DNA of 64,000 nucleotides from Shewanella putrefaciens (GCF_016406325.1 NZ_CP066370.1:3038001-3102000); one strand, 5' to 3'. Shown: positions 9,233 through 19,147, numbered from the stretch's first letter. Notes: generated by a model not told the origin, from the sequence alone. Made by a program: numbers and translations.

Positions 9233-9299
9233 TTGAATGTGCATTCAAGATATTATTATTTGAATGAACATTCAAGTTCATTTTTGAATGTTTGTTCAA
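9233..9299. promoter_or_regulatory. Triple operator for the TetR regulator
   Basis: Three 16-base elements of the form TTGAATG-N2-CATTCAA lie between the divergent ene-reductase and tetR genes, at 9233-9248, 9260-9275 and 9284-9299. The first two are perfect in their 7-base arms; the third has TGTTCAA on the right. They are spaced 27 and 24 bases apart. This is the expected place for autoregulation and repression of the reductase. Confidence 0.75.
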
Positions 9300-9349
9300 A
9301 ACTAGGTAGAATCCGTCCTAAGTGTTTCTAGAGTAGTGAAATAAATTCG

Positions 9350-9931
9350 ATGCGTAATGCCGAGTTCGACAGAGAACAAGTTCTTCGCGGTGCGATGACA
9401 GCCTTTATGCATAAAGGTTACACCAAAACAAGCATGCAGGATCTTACCCAAGCGACGGGCTTACATCCGGGCTCTATTTACTGTGCTTTCACCAACAAAC
9501 GTGGATTACTTATTGCTGCCATCGAGCAGTATCAGCAGGATAGAAATTTACAATTTAATCATTTCTTTGCAAGCGGTCAGGATGTACTCGCTAATCTTAA
9601 ACATTACTTAGATGAAATTGTTGTTGAATGTTTAAGCTGTGACAGTGGTCAAGCGTGCTTGCTTACCAAGGCATTGAATGAAATAGCGGAGCAAGATCAT
9701 GAGATCCAAGGGATCATTAACCAATATTTACAATCTTGGCAACGTGCGCTCTCAGAGCAATTTGAGACTGCTCAAGAACAAAAAAAACTTAAAGGTGAAC
9801 GTAATAGCGAGCAAAGAGCTCAATACCTGATGATGGGGATATATGGTCTTAGAACGTTTGCCCATACACATCCAGAAGCCAAAACCTTACAACAGCTCGC
9901 CAATCAACTCTTCATTGAAGTGTGTCAATAA
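9350..9931 (+). CDS. TetR/AcrR-family regulator (NemR-like)
   Basis: 193-residue repressor. The TetR HTH is at residues ~7-55 (DREQVLRGAMTAFMHKGYTKTSMQDLTQATGLHPGSIY in pieces, followed by FTNKRGLL). The rest is an all-helical ligand domain of the AcrR/NemR type with cysteines in VVECLSCDSGQACLL, a TetR_C-type segment. NemR senses electrophiles and HOCl through cysteine chemistry, so these closely placed Cys residues are good candidates for sensing, but that is inference. It is transcribed away from the ene-reductase and the two promoters share the TTGAATG palindromes. Confidence 0.9.
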   Translation: MRNAEFDREQVLRGAMTAFMHKGYTKTSMQDLTQATGLHPGSIYCAFTNKRGLLIAAIEQYQQDRNLQFNHFFASGQDVLANLKHYLDEIVVECLSCDSGQACLLTKALNEIAEQDHEIQGIINQYLQSWQRALSEQFETAQEQKKLKGERNSEQRAQYLMMGIYGLRTFAHTHPEAKTLQQLANQLFIEVCQ

Positions 9932-9998
9932 TCCATTGATTAAGGTCATCTTCATCCAGTTAATGTTGAAATGACATTAGCCTGAAGAACTCAGGTTA

Positions 9999-10238
9999 TC
10001 AGCCAATATTCGCCTGTGCAAAAACACGTTCCCCCAAGGAGTTCAAAATCTTACACTCTCCTTCGAGTACGGCAATAATTGACTTTCCGTTGCGGAAACT
10101 GGCAGGGATCATCACACGACCAGACTCACTCAAAGATAAACCATTAAGTACCGCATTGTGCATAATCAACCCTACTGGTGCGTCATAATACAAAACGGTT
10201 ACAGTCGCTTGTGTTGCTTGCATCACTTTTACTCGCAT
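9999..10238 (-). CDS. Small conserved-looking hypothetical protein
   Basis: 79 residues from ATG 10238 (MRVKVMQATQATVTVLYYD). An upstream TTG (10286) would give 95 residues, but the added part looks noncoding. It begins with a beta-rich stretch and ends with GKSIIAVLEGECKILNSLGERV. There is no signal peptide or membrane span. The pattern of short strands fits a small beta-barrel or dimeric strand-swapped fold. I do not recognise a function. It stands alone, convergent with tetR and upstream of nothing obvious. Confidence 0.65.
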   Translation of the reverse strand: MRVKVMQATQATVTVLYYDAPVGLIMHNAVLNGLSLSESGRVMIPASFRNGKSIIAVLEGECKILNSLGERVFAQANIG

Positions 10239-10557
10239 TAAGCAGCATCTACTGCTATTGACTAACGTGATAAGAGCATCCTTCAACTCTTAGAGTTGTA
10301 AAACATCTAAAAATACGTTTTACCATTTAAAATCAATTTACTAAGACCTAACAGTCAGTACCTAACCCTATGCCACTGTGAGTTGTTTGTGTTAGACCAT
10401 CTTAGCGTCATTAATATTGTGCATTTTAAACATCGCAACAACAAAATACCAACATATTTACATACCATAAAGTCATTACGGGTAACTGATCACGTTTATA
10501 AAATATCCGATCCCGTTCCCGTTTAACATAAATAAACGGATACCTGACGAGATACCT
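10239..10557. other. Intergenic region, nothing recognised
   Basis: AT-rich stretch between the small hypothetical gene and the chemoreceptor. No RNA gene, terminator-grade hairpin or operator was recognised. Confidence 0.4.
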
Positions 10558-12126
10558 TTATTTAGCTTTGAACCCTACCCTAAATCCGCCCCAGTGTTTC
10601 CCATTCACATAAATTGGCACAGACAAGTCGTGCATTACCTCCCCTGTATCCCGTTTATAGGTTTGTAATAACACAGGCTCAGTATGTGTACCACAGCGGA
10701 TCCCCGTTGGATCGTTAAACAACCGTTTGGTTCGATTATGTACTATATCCATCTCTGCCCGGCCTGTAAGCGCTTGGCTAAAGCGTTTATTGTGTGTCGG
10801 AAAATAGCCTTTTTTATCTACAGCCCCAGCATAAATAATTTCACTGTGCTTCTCTAAAATAGGTTCTTGAATCCCAGGGAAATACTGATCGGTATAACGG
10901 TCAAAAGCCGTGCTATATTTCTGGGGTTTGGTATTTGCTATCGGTTGATATTGGGGATTGAATAAATCAGCCTCGCTAAAACTGCCATTTTCGATACCTT
11001 GAGCAAGTTTCTCTCCACAGGCTTTAGCAGCATCATTGGCCAATAATAAAACTTGCTGATCAAAGGTTTGTGTATCCCAATGAGACAATGCCTTAAAAAT
11101 GCCCTCGGTTGTTAATGACAAGGTAAACGCCTGCTCTGACACTTTGTGGCTCTGCTTACCCGTGGAATTCAATGAGTCGCGGATCTGTGAGACGGAGCGA
11201 CTAATCTCGTTTGTCGTATGATTGTATTGCTTTAGCGAGTCTTCCATCTCACCTAAAGCATGGGCTGAACGTGTCACAGATGTTGATATTTCGGTAAAGT
11301 GTTCGTCTAATTCCCCCATAGCAACCACCACGTCCGCGGTTTGAGAAACGACTCGCTCCATTAAACCAGAGGTTTTATCGGTCTCGCTGCGAATTTCTAA
11401 TAACATCTTACCAATATCTTGGGTTGCAACTGCAGTTTTGCCCGCAAGGCTTCGGACTTCATCTGCTACCACTGCAAAACCTCGCCCCTGCTCTCCTGCT
11501 CTTGCTGCTTCAATGGCTGCATTTAGTGCAAGCAAATTGGTTTGCTCTGCTACGGAATTGATAACTTCAGTGATTTTTTGGATTTGTTCTGCTTTAGACT
11601 TCAAAGCCTGAACTTGTTCGGCAGCAGTATCAATGTCCGCACTAAGTGAATGAATGGACTCTACCCCTTTTTGCGCTTGGGTTCGGCCTTGCACACTAAA
11701 TCGTTCAGCCTCCTGAGCCTGAACTAAAATATCAGCCGCATTATCCCCTAATTGAGCAGTGGTATGGCTTAATTGTTCTGCGGCTACCGCAATAGCACTG
11801 GCATGCTCACCATTTGATTCTATCGATTTATTTAGTAAATCAATAAAATGTGAAACCTCTGCCGAACCAATGGCTATTTTACTCGTTTGCACACTGATAT
11901 CGTGCGCCGGTGTATTTTGCAATTTCAGCTTTTGAGCAATAAGTTCATCTAGCTGTGCTTGCGTGGCAGATGAACGTAACACAACCCACAAGACGAGGCC
12001 GCAAGCTAAGAAACCTAAAATAATAGCTTGCACAACATTAGGTATACCGAGTCCTGCAAGCAATAAGCTGCACAGCATGACCAGAATAAAACTGAGCGCA
12101 ACCATAATTTTATGCTGTATTTCCAT
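10558..12126 (-). CDS. Methyl-accepting chemotaxis protein with C-terminal sensor domain
   Basis: 522 residues from ATG 12126 ([11 protein letters not shown]); a longer reading from 12171 adds 15 unlikely residues. Two adjacent membrane spans (~7-27 and ~31-50) are joined by a few residues, so there is no periplasmic ligand domain. The cytoplasmic signalling coiled coil follows, with the hairpin tip [20 protein letters not shown] and [17 protein letters not shown]. Unusually, a ~150-residue globular domain follows the signalling region (from ~370: [81 protein letters not shown]). Similar Cache-like tails occur in other MCPs and probably sense a cytoplasmic signal. No CheR-binding pentapeptide is visible at the C-terminus. 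Confidence 0.9.
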   Translation of the reverse strand: MEIQHKIMVALSFILVMLCSLLLAGLGIPNVVQAIILGFLACGLVLWVVLRSSATQAQLDELIAQKLKLQNTPAHDISVQTSKIAIGSAEVSHFIDLLNKSIESNGEHASAIAVAAEQLSHTTAQLGDNAADILVQAQEAERFSVQGRTQAQKGVESIHSLSADIDTAAEQVQALKSKAEQIQKITEVINSVAEQTNLLALNAAIEAARAGEQGRGFAVVADEVRSLAGKTAVATQDIGKMLLEIRSETDKTSGLMERVVSQTADVVVAMGELDEHFTEISTSVTRSAHALGEMEDSLKQYNHTTNEISRSVSQIRDSLNSTGKQSHKVSEQAFTLSLTTEGIFKALSHWDTQTFDQQVLLLANDAAKACGEKLAQGIENGSFSEADLFNPQYQPIANTKPQKYSTAFDRYTDQYFPGIQEPILEKHSEIIYAGAVDKKGYFPTHNKRFSQALTGRAEMDIVHNRTKRLFNDPTGIRCGTHTEPVLLQTYKRDTGEVMHDLSVPIYVNGKHWGGFRVGFKAK

Positions 12127-12547
12127 ATATATAATCTCGCAAGGACACAAGGTGAAAAATGAAACGGCCAACGAAGAGACTTATCCAAGGGTCAAGCCAT
12201 ACTGTATTTTCATTTTAGAAAGTTTAATGGCTAAACTGGAAATAGACCGCATTTTAGGTTCGAGACAATAACGGTTAGTTTATCCCTATGATCAATTTAA
12301 GATATTCACTCTTAAGTAAAATCCAATCTGACTAAGGGTTATCATCAACAGTCTATCGACCTTATGGCGTTAGACATTAGTATGAAAAAGCCCATCTTGC
12401 ACTCACGCCTTTAGAAAGGCTGTCACCCTAGCTGTTCAGAAATGCGTACTCCATCGTCTTCTGTACAATAAATCCCACATAGACGGCTGCACATCCATCA
12501 AGAAAACTGCTAATATCGGCGCAATTTTTTGAGCTAACGAGATCAAG
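12127..12547. other. Intergenic region between chemoreceptor and yebC-family gene
   Basis: 421 bases between divergent genes. The stretch contains promoters by position, but no clear -10/-35 pair, operator, RNA gene or long open frame was found. The ribosome site of the yebC-family gene is GAG-rich (AACGAGATCAAG) just before 12548. Confidence 0.35.
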
Positions 12548-13270
12548 ATGGGCAGAGCATATCAAAATCGTAAAGAATCCATGGCGAAAACTGCAGGTCA
12601 GAAAACCCGCCTTTACTCACGCTACGGGAAAGAAATTTACGTTGTCGCTAAACAAGGTGGTGTAGAGCCTGATGGTAACTTATCACTACGCCGTTTAATT
12701 GAGCGTGCGAAGAAAGATCAAGTTCCGGCGCACGTTATCGAACGTGCTATCGAAAAAGCCAAAGGTGGTGGCGGTGAAGATTACGATACCGCCCGTTATG
12801 AAGGTTTTGGCCCTGGTAACTGTATGGTGATTGTGGATTGCCTAACCGATAACGCAAAACGAACCTTTACTGAAGTTCGTCAAGCCTTCGTCAAAAACGA
12901 TGCTAAGCTCGGTGGCCCTGGTACTGTTGGCCATATGTTTGATCATTCTGCCGTATTTGTTTTCCCTGGCGATGATGAAGATGCCATTTTAGAAATCCTA
13001 ATGATGGCCGATGTGGATGTTAGTGACGTTGAAGTCGAAGATGGCATGATCAGCGTATTTGCGCCACATACAGAGTTCTTCAAAGTGAAAACGGCACTGA
13101 CCGATGCCATGCCAGACATTAACTTTGAAATCGAAAATATCACCTTCGTCCCACAAACCATGACAAAAGTGACAGGGGAAGATGTTGCAGTATTCGATAA
13201 GTTTATCGCTGCATTAGAAGATTGTGACGATGTGCAAAACGTCTATCACAATGCAGAAATTGAAGAGTAA
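12548..13270 (+). CDS. YebC/PmpR-family protein (YeeN/YebC2-like subgroup)
   Basis: 240-residue member of the YebC/TACO1 family. It begins [20 protein letters not shown] rather than with the MAGHSKW of canonical YebC, which places it in the second (YeeN/YebC2-like) subgroup common in Vibrio and Shewanella. Family blocks follow: [33 protein letters not shown] (in pieces), [33 protein letters not shown] and the acidic C-terminal half. The family was first described as DNA-binding regulators; more recent work ties YebC/YebC2/TACO1 to relief of ribosome stalling at proline-rich motifs. It is monocistronic and ends in a strong terminator. Confidence 0.92.
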   Translation: MGRAYQNRKESMAKTAGQKTRLYSRYGKEIYVVAKQGGVEPDGNLSLRRLIERAKKDQVPAHVIERAIEKAKGGGGEDYDTARYEGFGPGNCMVIVDCLTDNAKRTFTEVRQAFVKNDAKLGGPGTVGHMFDHSAVFVFPGDDEDAILEILMMADVDVSDVEVEDGMISVFAPHTEFFKVKTALTDAMPDINFEIENITFVPQTMTKVTGEDVAVFDKFIAALEDCDDVQNVYHNAEIEE

Positions 13271-13291
13271 CCGCCTCTCGCCTGAAAACAA

Positions 13292-13317
13292 AACGCAGCC
13301 CTTTGGCTGCGTTTTTT
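13292..13317. terminator. Intrinsic terminator, probably bidirectional
   Basis: Perfect 9-base stem AACGCAGCC / GGCTGCGTT with a CTTT loop, followed by a T-run on the plus strand and preceded by an A-run (T-run on the minus strand). It separates the convergent yebC-family and hpf genes. Confidence 0.85.
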
Positions 13318-13363
13318 ATCATCAAGCTCTTTTAATTCAAGAGAAATTATCGCAGGTGAGTGC

Positions 13364-13720
13364 CTAACGTAAGTCCATCTCTTGGATAATTTCATGGGCT
13401 ATCGCAGGCGTTGTGCAGCTAGGCGTTTCATGTAAATCGGCTTTAAGCTGACCTTTACGGTGTTTAAGTGCTGCATCTAACTTCTTGGCAGCCGCTTTAA
13501 TTGCGGGATACATCACCTCATCGGTACCCGAAGCAGAAATGCGACTACCTTCATAATTTGTTCGAATTTCAACCTGAAACTCGCCATGTTCTTTCGCAAT
13601 AATGATATCGAGCGCGATCAAACTAGGGAAATGAGTGGCGATTTTTGAAAACTTTTCGTTGACATGTTCTTTAACAGAATCAGTAACATCGACATGGTGA
13701 CCAGAAAGATTTATTTTCAT
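13364..13720 (-). CDS. hpf: Ribosome hibernation promoting factor, short form
   Basis: 118-residue Hpf/RaiA-family protein that binds in the decoding channel of the 30S subunit in stationary phase and blocks mRNA and tRNA entry. The family fold is visible: MKINLSGHHVDVTDSVKEHV, HFPSLIALDIIIAKEHG, FQVEIRTNYEGSRISASGTD, MYPAIKAAAKKLDAALKHRK. The basic helix ending in KHRKGQLK is typical. The tail after residue ~98 is short, so it lacks the dimerisation domain of long HPF. A second paralogue, raiA, lies at 32015. It is not next to rpoN, the usual hpf context, and is convergent with the yebC-family gene. Confidence 0.92.
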   Translation of the reverse strand: MKINLSGHHVDVTDSVKEHVNEKFSKIATHFPSLIALDIIIAKEHGEFQVEIRTNYEGSRISASGTDEVMYPAIKAAAKKLDAALKHRKGQLKADLHETPSCTTPAIAHEIIQEMDLR

Positions 13721-13846
13721 AGGTTGTCCCTTTATATTGTCATTACTTTTATTTTCGCTTCACTATTAGAGCTTGGGGCATGCAGGATAAAACACAAGCC
13801 CTATCGACAAATATTTAGACTAATGCAGATATTAGCGTCTTCTAAA

Positions 13847-13862
13847 TGTGAGTTACATCAAA
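13847..13862 (-). promoter_or_regulatory. Possible CRP site upstream of hpf
   Basis: TGTGA-N6-TCAAA (flanked by AAA on the left) lies about 130 bases upstream of the hpf start. One half matches the CRP consensus fully, the other at three of five positions. The position is rather far for activation, so this is only a candidate. Confidence 0.25.
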
Positions 13863-13961
13863 GAAACATCATGGGATAAGTGCAGAAAATAAAATCAAGC
13901 GGTTGATTTACATACAACTAACAATTTATAAATCAACCGCTAAGCTAATACCAAATCAGCC

Positions 13962-15530
13962 TCAATATTTACGTTGTACACTCTGTTGCCAAAACTGCTG
14001 GGATAAATGATGGGTTTTAGTGGATAAACGCGAGACTTGGTCGCCCCTCGCCGCTGCATCTTGGGTTTGTTGTAGACTCTGATGAGCTAAGTCACTGATG
14101 ACATGAATTGCGCGACTGATCTCGGCAGCAACCGACGCCTGTTGGGTCATTGCTGCGGCATTATCATCGCTCAAAGAGTTGATCCGCGTAATCGATGACA
14201 ATAACTCACCAAAAGCCACACTGGCATCCTCTGCAAGCGCAACGGACCGTTTGACCTGCTCTTGTCCTGCCATCATGGTGGACGTTGCTTTTTGGGTGCT
14301 GTCCCTAAATCGGCCTACAATCATTTCTATTTGTGAGGTTGACTGACTCGTACGGCTTGATAGTTGTCGTACTTCATCAGCAACAACAGCAAAACCACGA
14401 CCACTCTCCCCAGCACGAGCCGCCTCAATCGCAGCATTAAGGGCTAATAGATTGGTTTGATCGGCAATAGCGCGGATCACTTCTAATACCTGATGAATGG
14501 CACGACTATCTTCTTCAATCGTTGCAACCACATCTGAAAAGTGGCTTACCTGTACACTCAATTGATGTATCGCATCGATTACCGTTTCAAGACGTGAATG
14601 TCCACGCTGAGCCGCCTGATGGCTAGATACCATTTCCGAAGCGGTACGATGAATATTGCCCGTCACTTCAGCAAAACTCGCACTCATTTGCTCCATTGCC
14701 GTGGCGGCTTGGGTCGTTTGTTCGCTCTGACTATCAGCATGTTCCCATGTATTAGTAATGGTTTGCTTTAAACTGACACTCTGCTGCTGAATTTCACTCG
14801 CTGAATCAGCCATTCGCCCGACCACACCACCAATTTCTGTGATTAAGAAGCGTAAAGCCAGATCCAGCTTACCGATTTCATCTTGACGCCCCGTATACAC
14901 CCCCATAGCAACAGGATCATCAATAATATTTGTCGCAATAGAGACAAGATTATGTAGTGGCTTCATCAAAACAAACCAAGCAATAACCGCAAGTATCCCG
15001 CCACTAAAAGCCGCAAGTAATGGAGAATAACTGGCAACATAAGCGGTGATCATAATGGAGAAAAGCATCGCAGCCAGTATTTTCCCACTAAATCCTAACT
15101 TGTCTTTTTTCAAAGCTTTAGGTTTTTTACCTTGATTAATATCCTGATAAATACTCTCGGCAGCTTTAATCTGCTCAGGCGTCGCTTGGCGGCGAACAGA
15201 TTGATATTCATGAATTTCACCATTCTCATATACAGGAGCAACGTAGGCATTAACCCAATAGTAATCGCCACTCTTAGTACGATTTTTAACTATCCCCATC
15301 CAGGGCTTGCCACTCTTTATCCGCTCCCAGAGCATCTTAAATGCCGCAGCAGGCATATCGGGATGACGCACGATATTATGGGGACTCCCCTGCAACTCAT
15401 CGACGTTAAACTCACTGATATTTGAAAATGTCTGGTTAACATACTTAATGTTTCCCTTCAAATCCGTGGTAGAGAGTAAAATCGCATTATCAGACAGGTG
15501 TTTCTCACCTTTTGTAGGATGTGTTTGCAT
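13962..15530 (-). CDS. aer: Aer-type energy-taxis receptor (PAS + MCP)
   Basis: 522 residues from ATG 15530 ([11 protein letters not shown]). A N-terminal PAS domain (~15-120) shows the Aer hallmarks: [55 protein letters not shown]. These bind FAD in Aer and report redox or electron-transport state. Two close hydrophobic segments (~155-205) anchor it, followed by a HAMP-like stretch and the MCP signalling domain with tip [20 protein letters not shown] and [17 protein letters not shown]. There is no periplasmic domain. It is monocistronic. Several Aer-like receptors are common in Shewanella, so the symbol denotes type rather than strict orthology. Confidence 0.9.
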   Translation of the reverse strand: MQTHPTKGEKHLSDNAILLSTTDLKGNIKYVNQTFSNISEFNVDELQGSPHNIVRHPDMPAAAFKMLWERIKSGKPWMGIVKNRTKSGDYYWVNAYVAPVYENGEIHEYQSVRRQATPEQIKAAESIYQDINQGKKPKALKKDKLGFSGKILAAMLFSIMITAYVASYSPLLAAFSGGILAVIAWFVLMKPLHNLVSIATNIIDDPVAMGVYTGRQDEIGKLDLALRFLITEIGGVVGRMADSASEIQQQSVSLKQTITNTWEHADSQSEQTTQAATAMEQMSASFAEVTGNIHRTASEMVSSHQAAQRGHSRLETVIDAIHQLSVQVSHFSDVVATIEEDSRAIHQVLEVIRAIADQTNLLALNAAIEAARAGESGRGFAVVADEVRQLSSRTSQSTSQIEMIVGRFRDSTQKATSTMMAGQEQVKRSVALAEDASVAFGELLSSITRINSLSDDNAAAMTQQASVAAEISRAIHVISDLAHQSLQQTQDAAARGDQVSRLSTKTHHLSQQFWQQSVQRKY

Positions 15531-16000
15531 AGGGTTAAGGGTTGGCTCTCGGTAAAAATGTGAATGGCATTTTGCCAAAAGGAAAGTCAACCTACGTTGA
15601 TTAAGCTCACAATGACAGTAGAAAAGTTAACCAAATGCTAAACAAGCATTAGCATAAAAACCAACAAGCACCTATAAAAACAAACAATTGTGACTTACCC
15701 CTCATTATCATCTCACTAGGCTTAATCAATATCACACTCTCCACTTTAGGTAAGACAAACCCAAAATAGACTCGGCGATATATCACAACTTTACACTTCA
15801 ATCTAAATGATATCGTTTATCATTTGCACCAACTAAGTTATACTGCGCGACATTGAAATTTATATCATTCCCATTGTCACCAACACATTCGTAAGTAGAC
15901 ACACTATTTTTTGTGGGTGGCATGAAATCTAAAAAGTGGTTTGGATTGTGATGGGAAGTCATATCTGACCCAAATGGGCTAAAAATGAGAATTAACACGT
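15531..16000. other. Intergenic region with the Fur-type operator
   Basis: 470 bases between the Aer gene and the DUF3649 gene. Apart from the Fur-like box at 15805-15825 it holds no recognised gene, RNA or repeat. A degenerate second half-site, ATATCATTCCCATT, follows at about 15861. Confidence 0.5.
15805..15825 (+). promoter_or_regulatory. Fur box upstream of the DUF3649-PepSY-DUF3325 operon
   Basis: The 19-base core AATGATATCGTTTATCATT is a near-palindrome with seven-base arms AATGATA / TATCATT, the outer arms of the Fur consensus AATGATAATCATTATCATT. The spacing of the arms is correct and only the centre differs. Position (about 180 bases before the first gene) and the iron-linked content of the operon support iron repression by Fur. 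Confidence 0.7.
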
Positions 16001-16369
16001 ATGCCTAATATGCCAGCGTCCGACACATCAACACATTCTTCAAGCACGCCATTGCGTTTCCCCATATTTTTATCGGGAATACTGCAATGGTTTAAGCAAG
16101 AGCAATCCCTATATGCCCTTAAAGTGTTCGCCCGCGCCAGCGCTGCGATGTTAGCAGGGTATCTCGCCGCAGCAACCTTAGCTTGTTTGCTGACACTCCT
16201 ACTGCCAATGCCAAAGTTTGAAAGCACATTAACAGCAAATATGTTGTCTTTTTTATTTTATGCCATCGCAATTATTTACGCCTTCTGTGTACGTAAAACT
16301 TGGCATGCATGGCGAGATCTAGGCCTAGTGAGTTTATTGTGTTTTGGATTGATTAAGGTGTGTGGATAG
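16001..16369 (+). CDS. DUF3649 small membrane protein
   Basis: 122-residue protein with a hydrophilic N-terminus and three likely membrane segments: LAGYLAAATLACLLTLLLP (~50-70), ANMLSFLFYAIAIIYAFC (~80-97) and LGLVSLLCFGLIKVCG (C-terminal). DUF3649 proteins regularly sit with PepSY-domain and DUF3325 proteins in iron- or siderophore-linked loci. That gene order is seen here, behind a Fur-like box. The stop is five bases before the ATG of the next gene, so the three are co-transcribed. Exact biochemical function is unknown. Confidence 0.8.
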   Translation: MPNMPASDTSTHSSSTPLRFPIFLSGILQWFKQEQSLYALKVFARASAAMLAGYLAAATLACLLTLLLPMPKFESTLTANMLSFLFYAIAIIYAFCVRKTWHAWRDLGLVSLLCFGLIKVCG

Positions 16370-16373
16370 TAAG

Positions 16374-18038
16374 ATGAAAGAAACATTTTTTAGAACCTTA
16401 TCTTGGCTTCACACTTGGGCTGGTTTACTGGTGTGTTGGGTATTATTGTTGATCTTTTTCGCTGGTAGCTTGAGCTATTTTCGCCACGAAATTACACAGT
16501 GGACTAAACCCGAATTACACAGTGGTGTTTATCAAGAATATCAATCCTCCTCAATCGAAAAACAGCTAGATAAGGGCCAAGGTTATATAGAAGAACATTC
16601 CCCTCAATTGGCACAGCGTTGGATGATAAGTTTTCCAACTGAGCGTCAACCATTGTTGAGTTATAGTTGGCAATTGCCGCCAGAAAAAGGCCAGCGTCGT
16701 GGCAAGATAGAGGAACATGTTGCCTTGGCTGATGGTAGCGCGACTCTCTCCGACATAAGAGAGAGTCGCGGAGGCAATTTTTTCTATCGTCTACACTTTG
16801 ACTTGCATTATATGCCCGCCATTACGGCCCGCTATATTGTCGGTTTTTGTACTATGTTTATGCTAATCGCCCTAATTAGCGGCATAGTGATACATAAGCG
16901 TATTTTCAAGGATCTATTCAGTTTTAGACGTGGAAAAGGTGCTCGTTCTTGGTTAGATGCCCATAATGTGAGTTCAGTGATCGCGCTGCCCTACCACATC
17001 ATGATCACCTACACTGGACTTATCACCCTGATGTTACTTTATATCCCTTGGACAGTGACTACCGCCTACTCTGGGGATAATCAAGCATTTTTACAGGATC
17101 TGAATCCTGCAAGACAAACTGAGAAACCAGCAGGAATTGCAGCACCATCTATACAGTTGAGTCAATTAGTGCCTCAGGTAAAGGCTGCTTGGGGAGATTC
17201 CCCCATAAAACAAGTCATTCTGTCAAATCCCAACGATCAAAATAGCCAAGTAACCTTTTATCAAAACACAGGAAAGGATGTCACAGACGAAGCAAATATT
17301 TTGATATTTAGTGGTGTAACGGGTGAGCTTAAATATGCTAACCCCCACGATGCATCGGGTGCATTAACAACTTATGATACTATGATGTCGCTTCACACAG
17401 CACGATTTGCTGGGGCATTACTCAGAATTTTATTCTTTTTCTGTGGTTTATTAGGTTGCGCTATGGTGGCAACAGGCACACTCATGTGGGCGATTCGTAT
17501 ACGTCAAAAGCAACAAAAAGAAATAGATAAAGGTGAAAAACCAAGCTTTGGCTTACGTTTGGTAGAAGGATTAAACTTTATGTTTATTATCGGACTACCA
17601 TTAGGAACCGTTGCATTCTTTTACGCTAACCGTTTATTACCCGCCCAGCTAATAGGCCGCGCTGAATGGGAAGTTCACAGCTTCTTTATCGCTCTGGCAT
17701 CGATGGGGATTTGGGCTATTTATGGCCGCTCACGCCGTCATTGGCAAATGGCGTTAATGATGACGGGCATATTATGCTGTACTCTCCCCGTGCTCAATGC
17801 GCTCACATCTCCCCATAATATCGTCGACAATATCCAATCAAACCAATGGGCCCTCGTTGGTTTCGATCTACTTACATTGCTGTTAGGTGGCCTTATGTTG
17901 TTTGCTAGCCAAAAACTGACGTTGATTGCGACGACACCTGCTAAGCGTCCAGAAAGGTCCTCTCGAAACCGCCCTAGTGCGCAGACATCATCCGTAGCAA
18001 CCGAACTGAGTTCGTCATTGGAGGAAGCCAAATCATGA
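16374..18038 (+). CDS. PepSY-associated membrane protein (PiuB-like)
   Basis: 554 residues from ATG 16374 (MKETFFRTLSWLHTWAGLLVCW); an overlapping GTG at 16362 is possible. The first membrane span carries the family motif HTWAGLL, followed by a periplasmic PepSY-type segment, a second helix (RYIVGFCTMFMLIALISGIVI), a large periplasmic loop (~235-345), and several C-terminal helices (LRILFFFCGLLGCAMVATGT, FMFIIGLPLGTVAF). Conserved His residues near helix ends fit haem binding or reduction of ferric siderophores, as proposed for PiuB-like proteins; not shown. The C-terminus is a Ser/Arg-rich tail. It overlaps DUF3325 by four bases (ATGA). Confidence 0.85.
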   Translation: MKETFFRTLSWLHTWAGLLVCWVLLLIFFAGSLSYFRHEITQWTKPELHSGVYQEYQSSSIEKQLDKGQGYIEEHSPQLAQRWMISFPTERQPLLSYSWQLPPEKGQRRGKIEEHVALADGSATLSDIRESRGGNFFYRLHFDLHYMPAITARYIVGFCTMFMLIALISGIVIHKRIFKDLFSFRRGKGARSWLDAHNVSSVIALPYHIMITYTGLITLMLLYIPWTVTTAYSGDNQAFLQDLNPARQTEKPAGIAAPSIQLSQLVPQVKAAWGDSPIKQVILSNPNDQNSQVTFYQNTGKDVTDEANILIFSGVTGELKYANPHDASGALTTYDTMMSLHTARFAGALLRILFFFCGLLGCAMVATGTLMWAIRIRQKQQKEIDKGEKPSFGLRLVEGLNFMFIIGLPLGTVAFFYANRLLPAQLIGRAEWEVHSFFIALASMGIWAIYGRSRRHWQMALMMTGILCCTLPVLNALTSPHNIVDNIQSNQWALVGFDLLTLLLGGLMLFASQKLTLIATTPAKRPERSSRNRPSAQTSSVATELSSSLEEAKS

Positions 18039-18391
18039 TGCCCAAAATGATTCCCGTGCTAGGGATTTTAGGTCTAAGTTACCTCTCCTTATCCCTTTTT
18101 GCCTTAGCAAAATTTGGGCATTTTAAGGATGTATTTAACCGTCCACCAGCACAATGGCAAAGCCATTTGTTAACCTTATTTGCTTGGTTATTACTTGCGT
18201 TTAGTTTAAGTGCCTGTGCAAGCGACCAAGGCTGGGCCTATGGGAGTATTTTATTTATGGGGATCATTTCTCTTGCCGCGATGTTGGTGATTCTGACGTT
18301 AAGCTATAGTCCACGTCATTTGCCGATAGGTATTGTTACCGGAAGTGTGTTAACCGGAGGATTAATATTGAGTGCTGGTATCCCCTTATAG
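18035..18391 (+). CDS. DUF3325 small membrane protein
   Basis: 118-residue integral membrane protein with about four helices: IPVLGILGLSYLSLSLFALAKF in pieces at the N-terminus, HLLTLFAWLLLAFSLSACA, WAYGSILFMGIISLAAMLVI and LPIGIVTGSVLTGGLILSAG. It starts on the ATGA overlap with the PepSY gene, so translation is coupled. DUF3325 proteins are the usual third partner of DUF3649 and PepSY proteins in Fur-controlled clusters. Its own role is not known. Confidence 0.8.
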   Translation: MMPKMIPVLGILGLSYLSLSLFALAKFGHFKDVFNRPPAQWQSHLLTLFAWLLLAFSLSACASDQGWAYGSILFMGIISLAAMLVILTLSYSPRHLPIGIVTGSVLTGGLILSAGIPL

Positions 18392-18587
18392 ATTAGCGTA
18401 TAAGCCTGTATCACCAAAACACCACTGGACAGAGTCATTAGGTGGAGCAGGCTGGCTTAGATTGATATACCATAAGCCATTTATTAGCTCTCACATTGAT
18501 TTAAACGCAAACATAGGAATCTTAAGGTGGTTTGAGGTGGATGCCTAAGCTATAGTGCCCATGAGTATCTCAGTTAAGGAGAAAATA

Positions 18588-19025
18588 ATGGGCTTTAACA
18601 TAACGGTTAACTGGCAAACTTCGCCTGCACAAGAAGGGGAGTTTTGCCGAGACCACAGTATTACATTTGGTAGCGGCCAAACGATTCAGGCTTCTTCAGC
18701 GCCAGATTATAAAGGCAATGAACACTATGTAAACCCAGAGGAAAGCTTGCTAGCTGCGCTTTCGTCATGCCATATGCTGACGTTTTTGGCCATTGCTCAC
18801 CTAAAACGCTTACCGGTTTTATCTTATATCGATGCCGCCACTGCCGAACTAGGGAAAAATGAAGCAGGTAAACTCGCCATCACAAGAATCGTGCTTAATC
18901 CAAAGATAATTTTTGCCGAGGGCGTTGAGGTTAGCCAAGAAACACTTGAAAAAATGCACGAAAAAGCACATATAAACTGCTTTATCGCCAACTCGTTAGC
19001 GACGGACATTCACATCAAGTTTTAA
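18588..19025 (+). CDS. OsmC-family peroxidase-like protein
   Basis: 145 residues from ATG 18588, chosen because AAGGAG lies eight bases upstream; a longer reading from 18555 has no such site. OsmC/Ohr proteins reduce organic hydroperoxides using two cysteines. Both are present: the helix Cys in ALSSCHMLTFL and the second in INCFIANS. The family core PEESLLAALSSCHM and the C-terminal beta segment are intact. The YhfA/OsmC branch differs from Ohr, so the natural substrate is not certain. It is monocistronic, with a terminator hairpin just behind it. Confidence 0.9.
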   Translation: MGFNITVNWQTSPAQEGEFCRDHSITFGSGQTIQASSAPDYKGNEHYVNPEESLLAALSSCHMLTFLAIAHLKRLPVLSYIDAATAELGKNEAGKLAITRIVLNPKIIFAEGVEVSQETLEKMHEKAHINCFIANSLATDIHIKF

Positions 19026-19044
19026 TACTGGTGAGAATAAAAAT

Positions 19045-19077
19045 GGGTGTTGTCTCGGGAACAATGAGACAACACCC
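19045..19077. terminator. Terminator hairpin between osmC and the tricorn-like gene
   Basis: Perfect 12-base stem GGGTGTTGTCTC / GAGACAACACCC with a nine-base loop. Short A- and T-rich flanks on both sides suit a bidirectional terminator for convergent genes. Confidence 0.7.
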
Positions 19078-19147
19078 TAAATTTGTACACCATTATAGTA
19101 ACGACATTAACTTAAATTTCAGTTAAATATCGCATCTTAATCTCTAA

